In this document: positions 13,722-23,660 of the stretch, piece after piece
How the letters are laid out: each line of letters opens with the position of its first letter
Position numbering within the stretch: the stretch's first letter is position 1
Assembly (NCBI RefSeq): GCF_036016755.1
Contig: NZ_JAYXIH010000001.1
Coordinates: forward strand, 62,001-126,000
DNA: 64,000 nucleotides
Origin: Aurantimonas coralicida_A
GTDB taxonomy: Bacteria > Pseudomonadota > Alphaproteobacteria > Rhizobiales > Rhizobiaceae
Direction of reading: 5' to 3'
Program-made: the position numbers and the translations under genes
The notes under the pieces: model-generated
Seen by the model: only the letters and a program-made list of their open reading frames with translations
The model's database searches: none
What the model was told of the DNA's origin: nothing

Positions 13722-16604
13722 TTACTCCGCTGCCACGCTGCTCACATGCGGGCGCCGCTGCAGCAGACCCTTCAGGAACTGCCCGGTATAGGAGCCCTCG
13801 GCCTTGACGATGTCCTCCGGCGTGCCGGACGCGACGATCTCGCCGCCGCCGTCGCCGCCTTCTGGGCCGATGTCCACCACCCAGTCGGCCGTCTTGATCA
13901 CCTCGAGATTGTGCTCGATGACGACGACCGTGTTGCCGCGATCGACGAGGTCATGCAGCACGGTCAAAAGCTTCGCGACATCGTGGAAGTGCAGTCCAGT
14001 CGTCGGCTCGTCCAAAATATAGAGCGTCCGGCCGGTCGCCTTGCGCGACAGCTCCTTGGCGAGCTTCACCCGCTGCGCCTCGCCGCCCGACAGCGTATTC
14101 GCCTGCTGGCCGACCTTGATGTAACCGAGCCCGACCTCGTTCAGCGTGGCGAGCTTGTCGCGAACCGCCGGCACGGCGGCAAAGAACTCGACTCCTTCCT
14201 CGACCGTCATGTCGAGCACATCGGCGATCGACTTCTCCTTGAAGGTCACCTCCAGCGTCTCGCGGTTGTAGCGCTTGCCGTGGCAGACGTCGCAGGTGAC
14301 GTAGACATCCGGCAGAAAGTGCATCTCGATCTTGATGACGCCGTCGCCGTGGCACGCTTCGCAGCGCCCGCCCTTGACGTTGAACGAGAACCGGCCGGGC
14401 TGATAGCCGCGCGCCTTGGCTTCGGGCAGCCCCGCGAACCAGTCGCGGATCGGCGTGAACGCGCCGGTGTAGGTCGCCGGGTTCGAGCGCGGGGTGCGGC
14501 CGATCGGCGATTGATCGATGTCGATGACCTTGTCGAGATGTTCCAGCCCCTCGATCCGGTCGTGCTCGGCCGGTACGTCACGGGCATTGGCGATGCGGCG
14601 CGCCGCCGCCTTGAACAATGTCTCGATCAGAAAGGTCGACTTGCCGCCACCGGAAACGCCGGTGACGCAGGAAAACAGGCCGAGCGGAATCTCCGCCGTC
14701 ACGTCCTTCAAATTGTTGCCACGCGCGCCGACCACCTTCAGCCGCTTGCCCTTGACCGGCTTGCGGCGCTTTGCCGGCACCGGCACGCCGAGATCGCCCG
14801 ACAGATAGCGCCCGGTCAGGGAGTTCGGATGGGCCTTGATGTCGGCGGGCGTGCCCGAGGCGATGATCTCGCCGCCATGGATGCCCGCCGCCGGCCCGAT
14901 GTCGACGACATAGTCGGCCGACAGGATCGCATCCTCGTCATGCTCGACGACGATGACGGTGTTGCCGATGTCGCGCAGGTGCTTCAGCGTCACCAGCAGG
15001 CGCTCATTGTCGCGCTGATGCAGGCCGATCGACGGCTCGTCCAGGACGTAGAGAACGCCGGTGAGCCCCGAGCCGATCTGCGAAGCGAGGCGGATGCGTT
15101 GGCTTTCGCCGCCGGACAAGGTGCCGGAGGAACGCGACAGCGTCAGATATTCCAGACCCACATCGTTGAGGAAGCGCAGCCGCTCGCGGATTTCCTTCAA
15201 TATTCGCACGGCGATCTGATTGTGCTTGTCGCTGAGCTTGGCCGGCAGCGCCTCGAACCAGTCGCCAGCCGCGCGGATCGACAGCTCGGTCACCTCGCCG
15301 ATGTGGCATCCGCCGATCTTGACCGCCAGCGCCTCCGGTTTCAGCCGATGGCCACCGCAGGCCGGGCAGGGGGTCGCCGACATGAAGCGCTCGATCTCCT
15401 CGCGCATCCAGGCCGAATCGGTCTCCTTCCAGCGGCGCGCGAGATTGGGCACGATGCCCTCGAAGCTTTTCGTCGTCTTGTAGGATCGCATTCCGTCATT
15501 GTAGCGGAATTCGATCTTGGTCTTGCCGGTGCCGTTCAGGATCGCGTTCTGGGCGTCATCCGGCAGCTCCGACCATTTGTCGGTCTGTTTGAAGCCGAAG
15601 GTGCGTCCGAGCGCGTCGAGCGTCTGGGCGTAATAGGGCGAGGTCGATTTCGCCCAGGGCGCGATCGCGCCGCCCTTCAGCGTCACTGCCTCGTTGGGGA
15701 CGATCAGCTTGGGATCGACGGCGCGCTGCGAGCCGAGGCCGTCGCAGCGCGGACAGGCGCCGAACGGATTGTTGAACGAAAACAAGCGCGGCTCGATCTC
15801 CGGGATCGTGAAGCCCGAAACCGGGCAGGCGAATTTTTCCGAAAACACCAGTTGCCGCGGTTTGCCGTTCTCGTCGACGCCGTCGGCGAATTCGGCCACC
15901 GCCAGCCCATCTGCGAGACCCAGCGCGGTCTCCATTGAATCTGCAAGGCGCGCGGATATGTCGCCCCGTACGACGATACGGTCGACCACCACGTCGATAT
16001 CGTGCTTGTACTTCTTGTCGAGGACCGGCGCGTCGGCAATGTCGTAGAACTCACCGTCGACGCGGACCCGCTGGAAGCCCTTTTTCTGCAGTTCCGCCAG
16101 TTCCTTGCGGTATTCGCCCTTGCGGCCGCGCACGATGGGGGCCAGCAGATAGAGACGGGCGCCCTCGTCGAGTTCCAGGACGCGGTCGACCATCTGGCTG
16201 ACCGTCTGGCTCTCGATCGGCAGGCCGGTGGCGGGCGAATAGGGAACGCCGACGCGCGCGAACAGCAGCCGCAGATAGTCGTAGATTTCGGTGACGGTGC
16301 CGACGGTCGAACGCGGGTTTTTCGAGGTCGTTTTCTGTTCGATCGAGATCGCCGGCGACAGCCCGTCGATCTGATCGACATCGGGCTTTTGCATCATCTC
16401 GAGGAACTGGCGGGCATATGCCGACAGGCTCTCGACATAGCGCCGCTGCCCTTCGGCATAGATCGTGTCGAACGCCAGCGACGACTTGCCCGAGCCCGAC
16501 AGGCCGGTCATGACGATCAATGTGTCGCGCGGCAGGTCAAGATCGACGTTCTTGAGATTATGCTCGCGCGCGCCGCGAATGGAGATCGTCTTCAGTTCGG
16601 CCAT
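13722..16604 (-). CDS. uvrA: Excinuclease ABC subunit UvrA
   Basis: A 960-residue damage-recognition ATPase of nucleotide excision repair. It has two ABC modules with Walker A loops GLSGSGKSSLAF (N-terminal) and GVSGGGKSTFLI (C-terminal), two LSGGE signatures, and zinc sites CPACGG and CEACHGDG/CDVCHGK. In the first finger the second cysteine of the E. coli pattern is serine (CPVSGFTI), leaving that site incomplete; I believe this is common in alphaproteobacteria. Divergent from ssb with an SOS box between them, so DNA-damage induction is expected. Confidence 0.98.
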   Translation of the reverse strand: MAELKTISIRGAREHNLKNVDLDLPRDTLIVMTGLSGSGKSSLAFDTIYAEGQRRYVESLSAYARQFLEMMQKPDVDQIDGLSPAISIEQKTTSKNPRSTVGTVTEIYDYLRLLFARVGVPYSPATGLPIESQTVSQMVDRVLELDEGARLYLLAPIVRGRKGEYRKELAELQKKGFQRVRVDGEFYDIADAPVLDKKYKHDIDVVVDRIVVRGDISARLADSMETALGLADGLAVAEFADGVDENGKPRQLVFSEKFACPVSGFTIPEIEPRLFSFNNPFGACPRCDGLGSQRAVDPKLIVPNEAVTLKGGAIAPWAKSTSPYYAQTLDALGRTFGFKQTDKWSELPDDAQNAILNGTGKTKIEFRYNDGMRSYKTTKSFEGIVPNLARRWKETDSAWMREEIERFMSATPCPACGGHRLKPEALAVKIGGCHIGEVTELSIRAAGDWFEALPAKLSDKHNQIAVRILKEIRERLRFLNDVGLEYLTLSRSSGTLSGGESQRIRLASQIGSGLTGVLYVLDEPSIGLHQRDNERLLVTLKHLRDIGNTVIVVEHDEDAILSADYVVDIGPAAGIHGGEIIASGTPADIKAHPNSLTGRYLSGDLGVPVPAKRRKPVKGKRLKVVGARGNNLKDVTAEIPLGLFSCVTGVSGGGKSTFLIETLFKAAARRIANARDVPAEHDRIEGLEHLDKVIDIDQSPIGRTPRSNPATYTGAFTPIRDWFAGLPEAKARGYQPGRFSFNVKGGRCEACHGDGVIKIEMHFLPDVYVTCDVCHGKRYNRETLEVTFKEKSIADVLDMTVEEGVEFFAAVPAVRDKLATLNEVGLGYIKVGQQANTLSGGEAQRVKLAKELSRKATGRTLYILDEPTTGLHFHDVAKLLTVLHDLVDRGNTVVVIEHNLEVIKTADWVVDIGPEGGDGGGEIVASGTPEDIVKAEGSYTGQFLKGLLQRRPHVSSVAAE

Positions 16605-16702
16605 GACGCGTCCGGCGGTCCTTGTGATTGGGAGACCGAGCCTACTTAAGTCGTCCAGGCGACTCTTCCAAGGCGGCCCGCCATTGACTCGATTTCAATA
16701 AT

Positions 16703-16717
16703 GTTCTTTTTTTGTTC
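16703..16717. promoter_or_regulatory. LexA (SOS) box between uvrA and ssb
   Basis: GTTC-N7-GTTC with seven T residues as spacer is an exact copy of the alphaproteobacterial LexA direct-repeat box. It lies 99 bases ahead of uvrA (minus) and 163 bases ahead of ssb (plus). The 275-base intergenic region otherwise holds the two promoters and no gene. Confidence 0.85.
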
Positions 16718-16879
16718 TTAGCAGGCTAAAGTGAGTCAGCCAAGCGCATACGGCCGCCGCAGGGAAATCGCGCAAACGGACGAAGAGCGTTTTCAGCGGT
16801 GGACGAGTGCGCCTGCGTCCTTTCGCCCCTTGGCGTGGTCGGATAGGATCGCGCCGGTTTTAAAGCATGGAGTTCGATA

Positions 16880-17386
16880 ATGGCAGGCAGCGTGAACAAG
16901 GTGATCCTGGTCGGAAATCTCGGAGCCGATCCGGAGATCCGCCGCCTGAACTCCGGCGACGCGGTGGTCAATCTACGCATCGCTACCTCGGAAAGCTGGC
17001 GGGACAAGAGCAGCGGCGAGCGCCGGGAAAAAACCGAGTGGCACAATGTCGTTATCTTCAACGAGAACCTCGTCAAGGTCGCCGAGCAATATCTGAAGAA
17101 GGGCGCGAAGGTCTATATCGAGGGCCAGCTCCAGACCCGCAACTGGGAGGACCAGTCGGGGCAGAAGCGCTACACGACGGAAGTCGTGCTGCAACGCTTC
17201 CGCGGCGAACTGCAGATGCTCGACAGTCGTGGCGAAGGCGGCGGCGGCGGCGGTGGCAGTTATGACCAGGGCGGCGGCGCGCGCGGCGGCTCCGGTGGCG
17301 GCGGAAAATCCGGCGGCGGCGGTTACGACCAGGGCGGCGGCGGTGGCGGATCGTCGCGTGATCTCGACGACGAAATCCCGTTCTGA
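16880..17386 (+). CDS. ssb: Single-stranded DNA-binding protein
   Basis: A 168-residue SSB. The OB fold (about 1-112) starts SVNKVILVGNLGADPEIRR and includes WHNVVIFNENLVKVAEQYLKKG. A glycine-rich linker (about 115-158) with repeated SYDQGGG/GYDQGGG units leads to the acidic tip DDEIPF, which recruits partner proteins. Divergent from uvrA and likely LexA controlled. The following gene starts 17 bases after the stop, so the two probably share a transcript. Confidence 0.98.
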   Translation: MAGSVNKVILVGNLGADPEIRRLNSGDAVVNLRIATSESWRDKSSGERREKTEWHNVVIFNENLVKVAEQYLKKGAKVYIEGQLQTRNWEDQSGQKRYTTEVVLQRFRGELQMLDSRGEGGGGGGGSYDQGGGARGGSGGGGKSGGGGYDQGGGGGGSSRDLDDEIPF

Positions 17387-17403
17387 TTCGGAGGAGACGG
17401 CCG

Positions 17404-17784
17404 ATTCGAACCTTTGGCGCGCTTGGCATCGTCTGCCTGGCTGGCGCCGCCGTCGCATCGTTTAGCGTTGCGACGGCGGGCGAGGTCACCGTGGAAGCGG
17501 CCCGCGTCACGTCTGAAAACGGCGGCGCCTTCGGTTTCGCGGTAACGCTTCGCCACGCCGACGAAGGCTGGGACCACTACGCCGACCGGTGGGACGTGGT
17601 CGGATCGGACGGGACGGTCTACGGGACCCGGACGCTGCTCCATCCCCACATGGACGAACAACCCTTCACCCGAAGCCAGTCGGGGATCGCACTTCCCGAC
17701 GGGGTTCGGGAGATCGTGGTGCGCGGCCACGACAACATCCATGGCGATGGACCGGGCAAGACGGTAGTGATCCCCGGACGCTGA
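17404..17784 (+). CDS. Secreted protein of unknown function, apparent ATT start
   Basis: Reading from ATT at 17404 gives 126 residues: an initiator, RTFGALG, a hydrophobic core (IVCLAGAAVASFSV) and an ATA-type signal peptidase site after about residue 25, then a soluble domain ending with LPDGVREIVVRGHDNIHG. A strong GGAGGAG (17390-17396) lies seven bases before this ATT, and no ATG, GTG or TTG occurs in frame between it and a GTG at 17491 that would drop the whole signal peptide. So the gene either uses a rare AUU start or carries an ATG-to-ATT change. I do not recognise a named family. It directly follows ssb. Confidence 0.72.
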   Translation: MRTFGALGIVCLAGAAVASFSVATAGEVTVEAARVTSENGGAFGFAVTLRHADEGWDHYADRWDVVGSDGTVYGTRTLLHPHMDEQPFTRSQSGIALPDGVREIVVRGHDNIHGDGPGKTVVIPGR

Positions 17785-17812
17785 AGCGGCGGTGGACGCG
17801 CGGATTTACAGG

Positions 17813-18532
17813 TCAGGCGACGGTAGTGATGCTCTGGCTGGATTGAACCAAAGCCGCAATTCCATCCGCGACGAACTGCACCGCCAATGCGGCCAGGAGA
17901 ACGCCCAGCAGCCGGGAAATCACCGCGCGGCCGGTGGCGCCAAGCCAGCGGTCGAAATGGTCCGCCACCGCGAGAAAGCCGAAGGTGACCGCGAGGGCCG
18001 TGAAAACTACGACGACCAAGCCGATCTGGCCGGTGAGACTCGGGACCGAGCCGGACAACAGGATCACGGCCGAAATCGCGCCCGGTCCCGCCATCAGCGG
18101 GATCGCCAGGGGAAAAGCCGCGACATCGGCGAGGTCCGGATCATCCACTGCGCGATTGGCACTGCGCTCGTGGCGTTCCTTTCGCTTTTCGAAGACCAAC
18201 TCGAAGCCGATCCAGAACAGGAACAGGCCGCCGGCCACACGGAAGGCCCCAAGTGTGATGCCGAGACCTTCGAGCAGCATGAGACCGGCGAGCCCGAACA
18301 GGGTCAGGATCACGAAGGCGATGATGCAGGCCCGGAGCGCGATGCGGCGTCGTTCGACAGCCCCCACGCCGGGTGTCACCGCCAGGAACAGCGGCACGAG
18401 CCCGAGCGGATCGAGGATGACGAAGAGCGTGACAAAGCCGCTGAGAAGAAGATCGAACATATTCCAGCCGTCCGGTGATCCAGCATTCTGGGTAGCAGGT
18501 GCCGACCGGTCGTCAACCGCTACGTTCGCCAT
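17813..18532 (-). CDS. MarC family integral membrane protein
   Basis: A 239-residue protein with about six transmembrane helices typical of MarC/UPF0056: FVTLFVILDPLGLVPLFLAVTP, AFRVAGGLFLFWIGFELV, FPLAIPLMAGPGAISAVILL. The family has no established transport substrate. The usual family start would be the ATG at 18460 (MFDLLLSGFVTLF); the longer form adds 24 polar residues and neither start has a clear ribosome site. It converges with the secreted protein gene and is read away from gyrA. Confidence 0.9.
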   Translation of the reverse strand: MANVAVDDRSAPATQNAGSPDGWNMFDLLLSGFVTLFVILDPLGLVPLFLAVTPGVGAVERRRIALRACIIAFVILTLFGLAGLMLLEGLGITLGAFRVAGGLFLFWIGFELVFEKRKERHERSANRAVDDPDLADVAAFPLAIPLMAGPGAISAVILLSGSVPSLTGQIGLVVVVFTALAVTFGFLAVADHFDRWLGATGRAVISRLLGVLLAALAVQFVADGIAALVQSSQSITTVA

Positions 18533-18742
18533 CGCTGTCGAGCGAACGATCCGACGGGCTGATTCTCGCCAATTCGCGCCGGTTTTCGGCGGCTGAGCCT
18601 GACGTCATTGGAAGTTTCTTTTTCTGCTTGTGCAACTGATTGAAATAATTAGACAAATTCGCTGCCGTCAACGACCGCGGGAATTGCCCTTGACGCGCTA
18701 TTCGCGCTATAGCCAAGCAATGAATTTCAAGCCCATCGGGAC

Positions 18743-21532
18743 ATGATTTTGGCCGAAGACGACGACAACACGACGCCGCCGGAACGCCCCAGCGGTATCG
18801 ACTCCATTTCGATCATCGAGGAAATGCAGCGCAGCTATCTCGATTACGCCATGAGCGTGATCGTCAGCCGCGCGCTTCCGGACGTGCGCGATGGCTTGAA
18901 GCCTGTGCATCGGCGCATCCTCTACGCCATGCACGGGATGGGCCTCAGCTTCAACAAGCCCTATCGCAAGTCCGCCGGTGTCGTCGGTGAGGTGATGGGT
19001 AAATACCATCCGCACGGCGATTCCTCGATCTACGACGCCCTCGTGCGAATGGCGCAGGATTGGTCGCTGCGCGTGCCGCTCATCGAGGGGCAGGGCAATT
19101 TCGGCTCGATCGACGGCGATCCGCCGGCGGCCATGCGCTATACCGAGACCCGGCTCTACAAGGTCTCCGAGGCGCTGCTCGAGGATATCGACAAGGAGAC
19201 CGTCGACTTCCAGGACAATTACGACGGCCGCGAACGGGAGCCGGTCGTCCTTCCGGCGCGTTTCCCGAACCTTCTCGTCAACGGCTCCGGCGGCATCGCC
19301 GTTGGCATGGCGACGAACATTCCGCCGCACAATCTCGGCGAGATCGTCGACGGCTGCGTGGCGATGATCGACAATCCTGCGATCGCGCTGGAAGAGTTGA
19401 TGGAATTCATTCCTGGTCCGGATTTCCCGACCGGGGCGATCGTTCTCGGTCGTGCGGGCATCCTGTCCGCCTATTCTACCGGCCGCGGCTCGATCCTGAT
19501 GCGCGGCAAGGCTCACATCGAGCCGATGCGCGGCGACCGCGAAGCGATCATCATCACCGAGGTTCCCTATCAGGTGAACAAGGCCTCGATGATCGAGAAG
19601 ATGGCCGATCTCGTGCGCGACAAGCGCATTGAGGGTATCTCGGACATCCGCGACGAGAGCGACCGCGACGGTTACCGTGTGGTCATCGAACTGAAGCGTG
19701 ACGCGTCCTCCGACGTCATCCTCAACCAGCTCTACCGCTTCACGCCGCTGCAGACCTCCTTCGGCGCGAATATGGTCGCGCTGAATGGCGGCAAGCCGGA
19801 GCAGCTGACGCTGATCGACATGCTGTCGGCCTTCATCGCCTTCCGCGAGGAGGTGGTGAACCGGCGCACCAAGTTCCTGCTGCGCAAGGCGCGCGAGCGG
19901 GCCCACGTTCTCGTCGGCCTGGCCATTGCCGTGGCCAATATCGACGAAATCATCAAGCTGATCCGCGCCGCGCCGGACCCGGCGACGGCGCGCGAACAGC
20001 TGATGGCCCGCGCATGGGAAGCCAAGGACGTCGCCCCGCTGATCCGGCTGATCGACGATCCGCGCCACCGCATCGCCGAGGACGGCACCTATCGCTTGTC
20101 GGAAGCCCAGGCACGGGCGATCCTCGATCTGCGCCTCCAGCGCCTGACCGCGCTCGGCCGGGACGAAATCGGCGACGAGCTCAACAAGATCGGCGAGGAG
20201 ATCAAGGAGTATCTCGAAATCCTCTCCTCGCGCACCAAGGTCCGCGAGATCATCAAGGCCGAACTCATCGCCGTGCGCGACGAGTTCGCGACGCCGCGCC
20301 GCACAGAGCTGACCGAAGGGGCGGCGGACATGGACGACGAGGATTTGATTCCGCGTGAGGACATGGTCGTCACCGTCAGCCATGGCGGCTACATCAAGCG
20401 CGTGCCGCTGACCACCTACCGGGCGCAGCGGCGTGGCGGCAAGGGTCGATCCGGCATGTCGCTGAAGAACGACGAGGATTTCGTCACCCGACTGTTCGTT
20501 GCCAACACGCACACGCCGGTCTTGTTCTTCTCCTCGCGCGGCATCGTCTACAAGGAAAAGGTCTGGCGGCTGCCGCTGGCGAGCCCGCAGGCGCGTGGCA
20601 AGGCGCTGATCAACATGCTGCCCTTGGAAAAAGGCGAGCGCATTACCTCGATCCTGCCGCTACCGAGCGATCCCGAGGCGGCCGCCGAACTCAACGTGAT
20701 GTTCGCGACGACCCGTGGCACGGTTCGTCGCAACAAGCTGTCCGACTTCGTGCAGGTCAATCGCAACGGCAAGATCGCGATGAAACTGGACGAGGAGGGC
20801 GACGAAATCCTGGCCGTCGCCACCTGTTCGGAAGACGACGACGTGTTGATGACGGCGGCCTCCGGCCAATGCATCCGCTTCCCGACGACCGATGTGCGCG
20901 TCTTCGCCGGCCGCAATTCGGTCGGCGTCCGCGGTATCGCGCTCGCCAAGGGCGATACCGTCATCTCGATGGCGATCCTGCGTCATGTGGATGCGACCCC
21001 GGCCGAGCGGGCCTCCTATCTGAAGATGCGCCGCGCCGTCGACGGCGAAGCCGCCGCCGAGACCGTGGTTGAGGAGGAGGGCGTCGAGGACGTCGCTATC
21101 GATCAGGAGCGCTATGGCTTCCTCAGTGCCAACGAGGAATTCGTGCTGACGCTGAGCGAGTTCGGCTACGGCAAGCGCTCGTCGTCCTATGATTTCCGCA
21201 CCATCGGTCGCGGCGGCAAGGGCATCCGCGCCACCGATCTGTCGAAAGCGAGCGAGATCGGAAATCTTGTCGCTGGCTTCCCGGTCGAGGACGGCGATCA
21301 GATTCTGCTCGTCACCGATCGGGGTCAGCTGATCCGGGTGCCGGTTGAAGGCATCCGCATTGCCGGTCGGGCGACGCGCGGCGTCACCATTTTCCGGACG
21401 GCCGAGGGCGAGCGTGTCGTTTCGGTGGAGCGGATTCCCGATCAGGGCGCCGATGACGCGGAGGAGACGGAAGCGCCACAGGCGGACGACGATGTCGCGA
21501 GCGATGGCGGCCCTGAAGGCGAGACGTCCTGA
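18743..21532 (+). CDS. gyrA: DNA gyrase subunit A
   Basis: A 929-residue type II topoisomerase subunit. The breakage-reunion domain shows the active tyrosine in AMRYTETRL and the quinolone region KYHPHGDSSIYDALVRMAQ, which keeps the serine and aspartate that correspond to S83 and D87 of E. coli, so no target-based quinolone resistance is seen. C-terminal blades include the GyrA box QRRGGKGRSG (about 553). The acidic tail (EETEAPQADDD) is typical. ATG at 18743 gives the normal start; a strong terminator follows. Confidence 0.98.
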   Translation: MILAEDDDNTTPPERPSGIDSISIIEEMQRSYLDYAMSVIVSRALPDVRDGLKPVHRRILYAMHGMGLSFNKPYRKSAGVVGEVMGKYHPHGDSSIYDALVRMAQDWSLRVPLIEGQGNFGSIDGDPPAAMRYTETRLYKVSEALLEDIDKETVDFQDNYDGREREPVVLPARFPNLLVNGSGGIAVGMATNIPPHNLGEIVDGCVAMIDNPAIALEELMEFIPGPDFPTGAIVLGRAGILSAYSTGRGSILMRGKAHIEPMRGDREAIIITEVPYQVNKASMIEKMADLVRDKRIEGISDIRDESDRDGYRVVIELKRDASSDVILNQLYRFTPLQTSFGANMVALNGGKPEQLTLIDMLSAFIAFREEVVNRRTKFLLRKARERAHVLVGLAIAVANIDEIIKLIRAAPDPATAREQLMARAWEAKDVAPLIRLIDDPRHRIAEDGTYRLSEAQARAILDLRLQRLTALGRDEIGDELNKIGEEIKEYLEILSSRTKVREIIKAELIAVRDEFATPRRTELTEGAADMDDEDLIPREDMVVTVSHGGYIKRVPLTTYRAQRRGGKGRSGMSLKNDEDFVTRLFVANTHTPVLFFSSRGIVYKEKVWRLPLASPQARGKALINMLPLEKGERITSILPLPSDPEAAAELNVMFATTRGTVRRNKLSDFVQVNRNGKIAMKLDEEGDEILAVATCSEDDDVLMTAASGQCIRFPTTDVRVFAGRNSVGVRGIALAKGDTVISMAILRHVDATPAERASYLKMRRAVDGEAAAETVVEEEGVEDVAIDQERYGFLSANEEFVLTLSEFGYGKRSSSYDFRTIGRGGKGIRATDLSKASEIGNLVAGFPVEDGDQILLVTDRGQLIRVPVEGIRIAGRATRGVTIFRTAEGERVVSVERIPDQGADDAEETEAPQADDDVASDGGPEGETS

Positions 21533-21569
21533 CGTTTCAGGTTCGACGCGCGTGCATTCACAAACATAA

Positions 21570-21598
21570 AAGCCGTCCGGAGCGATTCCGGACGGCTT
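21570..21598 (+). terminator. Terminator after gyrA
   Basis: A perfect 12-base stem, AAGCCGTCCGGA (21570-21581) and TCCGGACGGCTT (21587-21598), with a five-base loop, 37 bases after the gyrA stop. The A and T ends of the stem can act in either direction, so it may also end the small minus-strand gene at 21654-21782. Confidence 0.85.
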
Positions 21599-21653
21599 GC
21601 TGATGTCTGCGCCGCGGGGAGGATACCGCGGCCGCTCGCTCGGTGAGCGGCGT

Positions 21654-21782
21654 CTATTGCATGAAGCGGGTGCGGCGGGCAGTCGCCTTGACGCGCACGT
21701 TCTGCGACTCGCTATGGAGCGTGATGGCGGTGGCGGAAAGCAGGGTGACGATCATGGCGAGGGCAAGCGCGAAAACCAGCAT
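21654..21782 (-). CDS. Small single-span membrane protein, 42 residues
   Basis: The peptide begins MLVFALALAMIVTLLSATAI and ends with a basic tail (VRVKATARRTRFMQ). GGAG lies seven bases ahead of the ATG (an ideal ribosome site), and the gene is bounded by the gyrA terminator on one side. The first 20 residues form one hydrophobic helix, and the positively charged C-terminus suggests the tail is cytoplasmic. No family is recognised and the function is unknown. The ribosome site and clean stop support it as a real small protein. Confidence 0.62.
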   Translation of the reverse strand: MLVFALALAMIVTLLSATAITLHSESQNVRVKATARRTRFMQ

Positions 21783-21953
21783 GTCAATACTCCGTTGTTC
21801 GCTTTAAAAACCCAGTAGCGGCGAATTTGTTCCATATAAACTCCGCGAGCTGAACGACGGCACAGGAAGTGGTTCACAAACCGTTCATCTGCGTGGGGTC
21901 TCCGGTGGGCCTCTTGCGAATTTTTCTTTGGCAAGGACAGGATAATCGAAGCC

Positions 21954-22448
21954 ATGAAACGCGCGTTTTACCCTGGATCCTTCGATCCGATTACTAACGG
22001 TCACCTCGACATTCTGCGTCAGGCGGTGGCGATTTTCGACGAGGTCGTCATCGGCATCGGTGTCCATCCGGGCAAGCAACCGATGTTCAGCTTCGACGAG
22101 CGCGCCCGGTTGATTGCCGAATGTGCTGCCCCGGAATCCATTACCGGCCAGACCGACGTGATCCGCGTCGTCTCCTTCGATGGGCTCGTGGTCGAGGCCG
22201 CGCGCGACGCCGAGGCAGTGGCGTTGGTCCGCGGCCTGCGAGACGGAACAGATCTTGACTACGAGATGCAGATGGCCGGGATGAACGGCGTCATGCGGCC
22301 GGAGATTGCGACGATCTTCTTTCCGGCTTCGCCTGCGACAAGGCCCATAACCGCCACATTGGTCCGCCAAATCGCCATGATGGGCGGGGACGTTACGCCG
22401 TTCGTGCCCGGAAACGTCGCGGAAGCGATACGAGGAAAAGTCGCCTGA
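21954..22448 (+). CDS. coaD: Phosphopantetheine adenylyltransferase
   Basis: A 164-residue enzyme that transfers AMP from ATP to 4'-phosphopantetheine in CoA synthesis. The nucleotidyltransferase motif GSFDPITNGH (about 8-17), RGLRDGTDLDYEMQMAGMN (about 91-109) and the C-terminal SATL-like ITATLVRQIA are all present. Length is normal. It begins a run of plus-strand genes with the two cyclophilins, queA and tgt. Confidence 0.97.
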   Translation: MKRAFYPGSFDPITNGHLDILRQAVAIFDEVVIGIGVHPGKQPMFSFDERARLIAECAAPESITGQTDVIRVVSFDGLVVEAARDAEAVALVRGLRDGTDLDYEMQMAGMNGVMRPEIATIFFPASPATRPITATLVRQIAMMGGDVTPFVPGNVAEAIRGKVA

Positions 22449-22486
22449 CGCGAACCGCGGGCGCCACAATCTGGGAACCATCTTGC

Positions 22487-23044
22487 ATGAAGTTTTTCGC
22501 TACACTCGGCCTGGCCGTGTCGATCGCCGCCGCATCCTTCACGGGTCTCGCGTCAGCGCAGCAATCAGATCCCGAAAACACCCTGGTCGTCACCACGAAG
22601 ACCGGCGACATCGAGATCGGCCTTCGCCCAGATCTCGCGCCCGAGCACGTCAAACGGCTCAAGGAACTGGCGCGCGAGGGCTTCTACGACGGCGTCGTCT
22701 TCCACCGAGTCATCGACGGATTCATGGCCCAGACGGGCGATCCTGACGGCACTGGCATGGGCGGCTCCGACAAGCCGGACCTCAAGGCCGAGTTCTCCGA
22801 CGAGACCTTCGACCGCGGCACCGTCGGCATGGCCCGCTCGCAGGACCCCAATTCGGCAAATTCCCAGTTTTTCATCATGCTGGCCGATGGCGATTTCCTC
22901 GACGGCCAGTATACGATCGTCGGCGATGTCGTGTCGGGCATGGAGAATGTCGATGCCATCAAGAAGGGCGACTCCGCCCAGAACGGCACGGTCCAGGACC
23001 CCGACAAGATGATCAAGGTCAGCGTTGCCGCCGACGGCAAGTGA
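22487..23044 (+). CDS. Periplasmic cyclophilin-type peptidyl-prolyl isomerase
   Basis: A 185-residue cyclophilin with a signal peptide (MKFFATLGLAVSIAAASFTG, cleaved near ASA-QQ). The catalytic core contains GFYDGVVFHRVIDGFMAQTGD, GTVGMARSQDPNSANSQFFI and the loop YTIVGDVVSGMENVD. It should speed proline isomerisation in exported proteins. A second, cytoplasmic cyclophilin with nearly the same core follows 136 bases later, so the pair looks like an old tandem duplication serving two compartments. Confidence 0.95.
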   Translation: MKFFATLGLAVSIAAASFTGLASAQQSDPENTLVVTTKTGDIEIGLRPDLAPEHVKRLKELAREGFYDGVVFHRVIDGFMAQTGDPDGTGMGGSDKPDLKAEFSDETFDRGTVGMARSQDPNSANSQFFIMLADGDFLDGQYTIVGDVVSGMENVDAIKKGDSAQNGTVQDPDKMIKVSVAADGK

Positions 23045-23180
23045 TCTGAAAGCCGCCGCCGATTGACGGCGGCAAACCTTGTGCCTTGGAGCGAATCCGC
23101 TCAAAGAGGCTCCACCGATACGGTCCGGGCTAGATCCGGGCCGTTCCCGTTTTCGAGATACGACAAGCAAGGAGAGCAAC

Positions 23181-23651
<471 letters not shown>

Positions 23652-23660
23652 CGCCGAATG

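Noticed and set aside
13746..15938. A 730-codon plus-strand open frame
   Set aside because: It is the antisense of uvrA. High GC leaves the opposite strand open, and the translation is arginine-rich and unlike any protein family.
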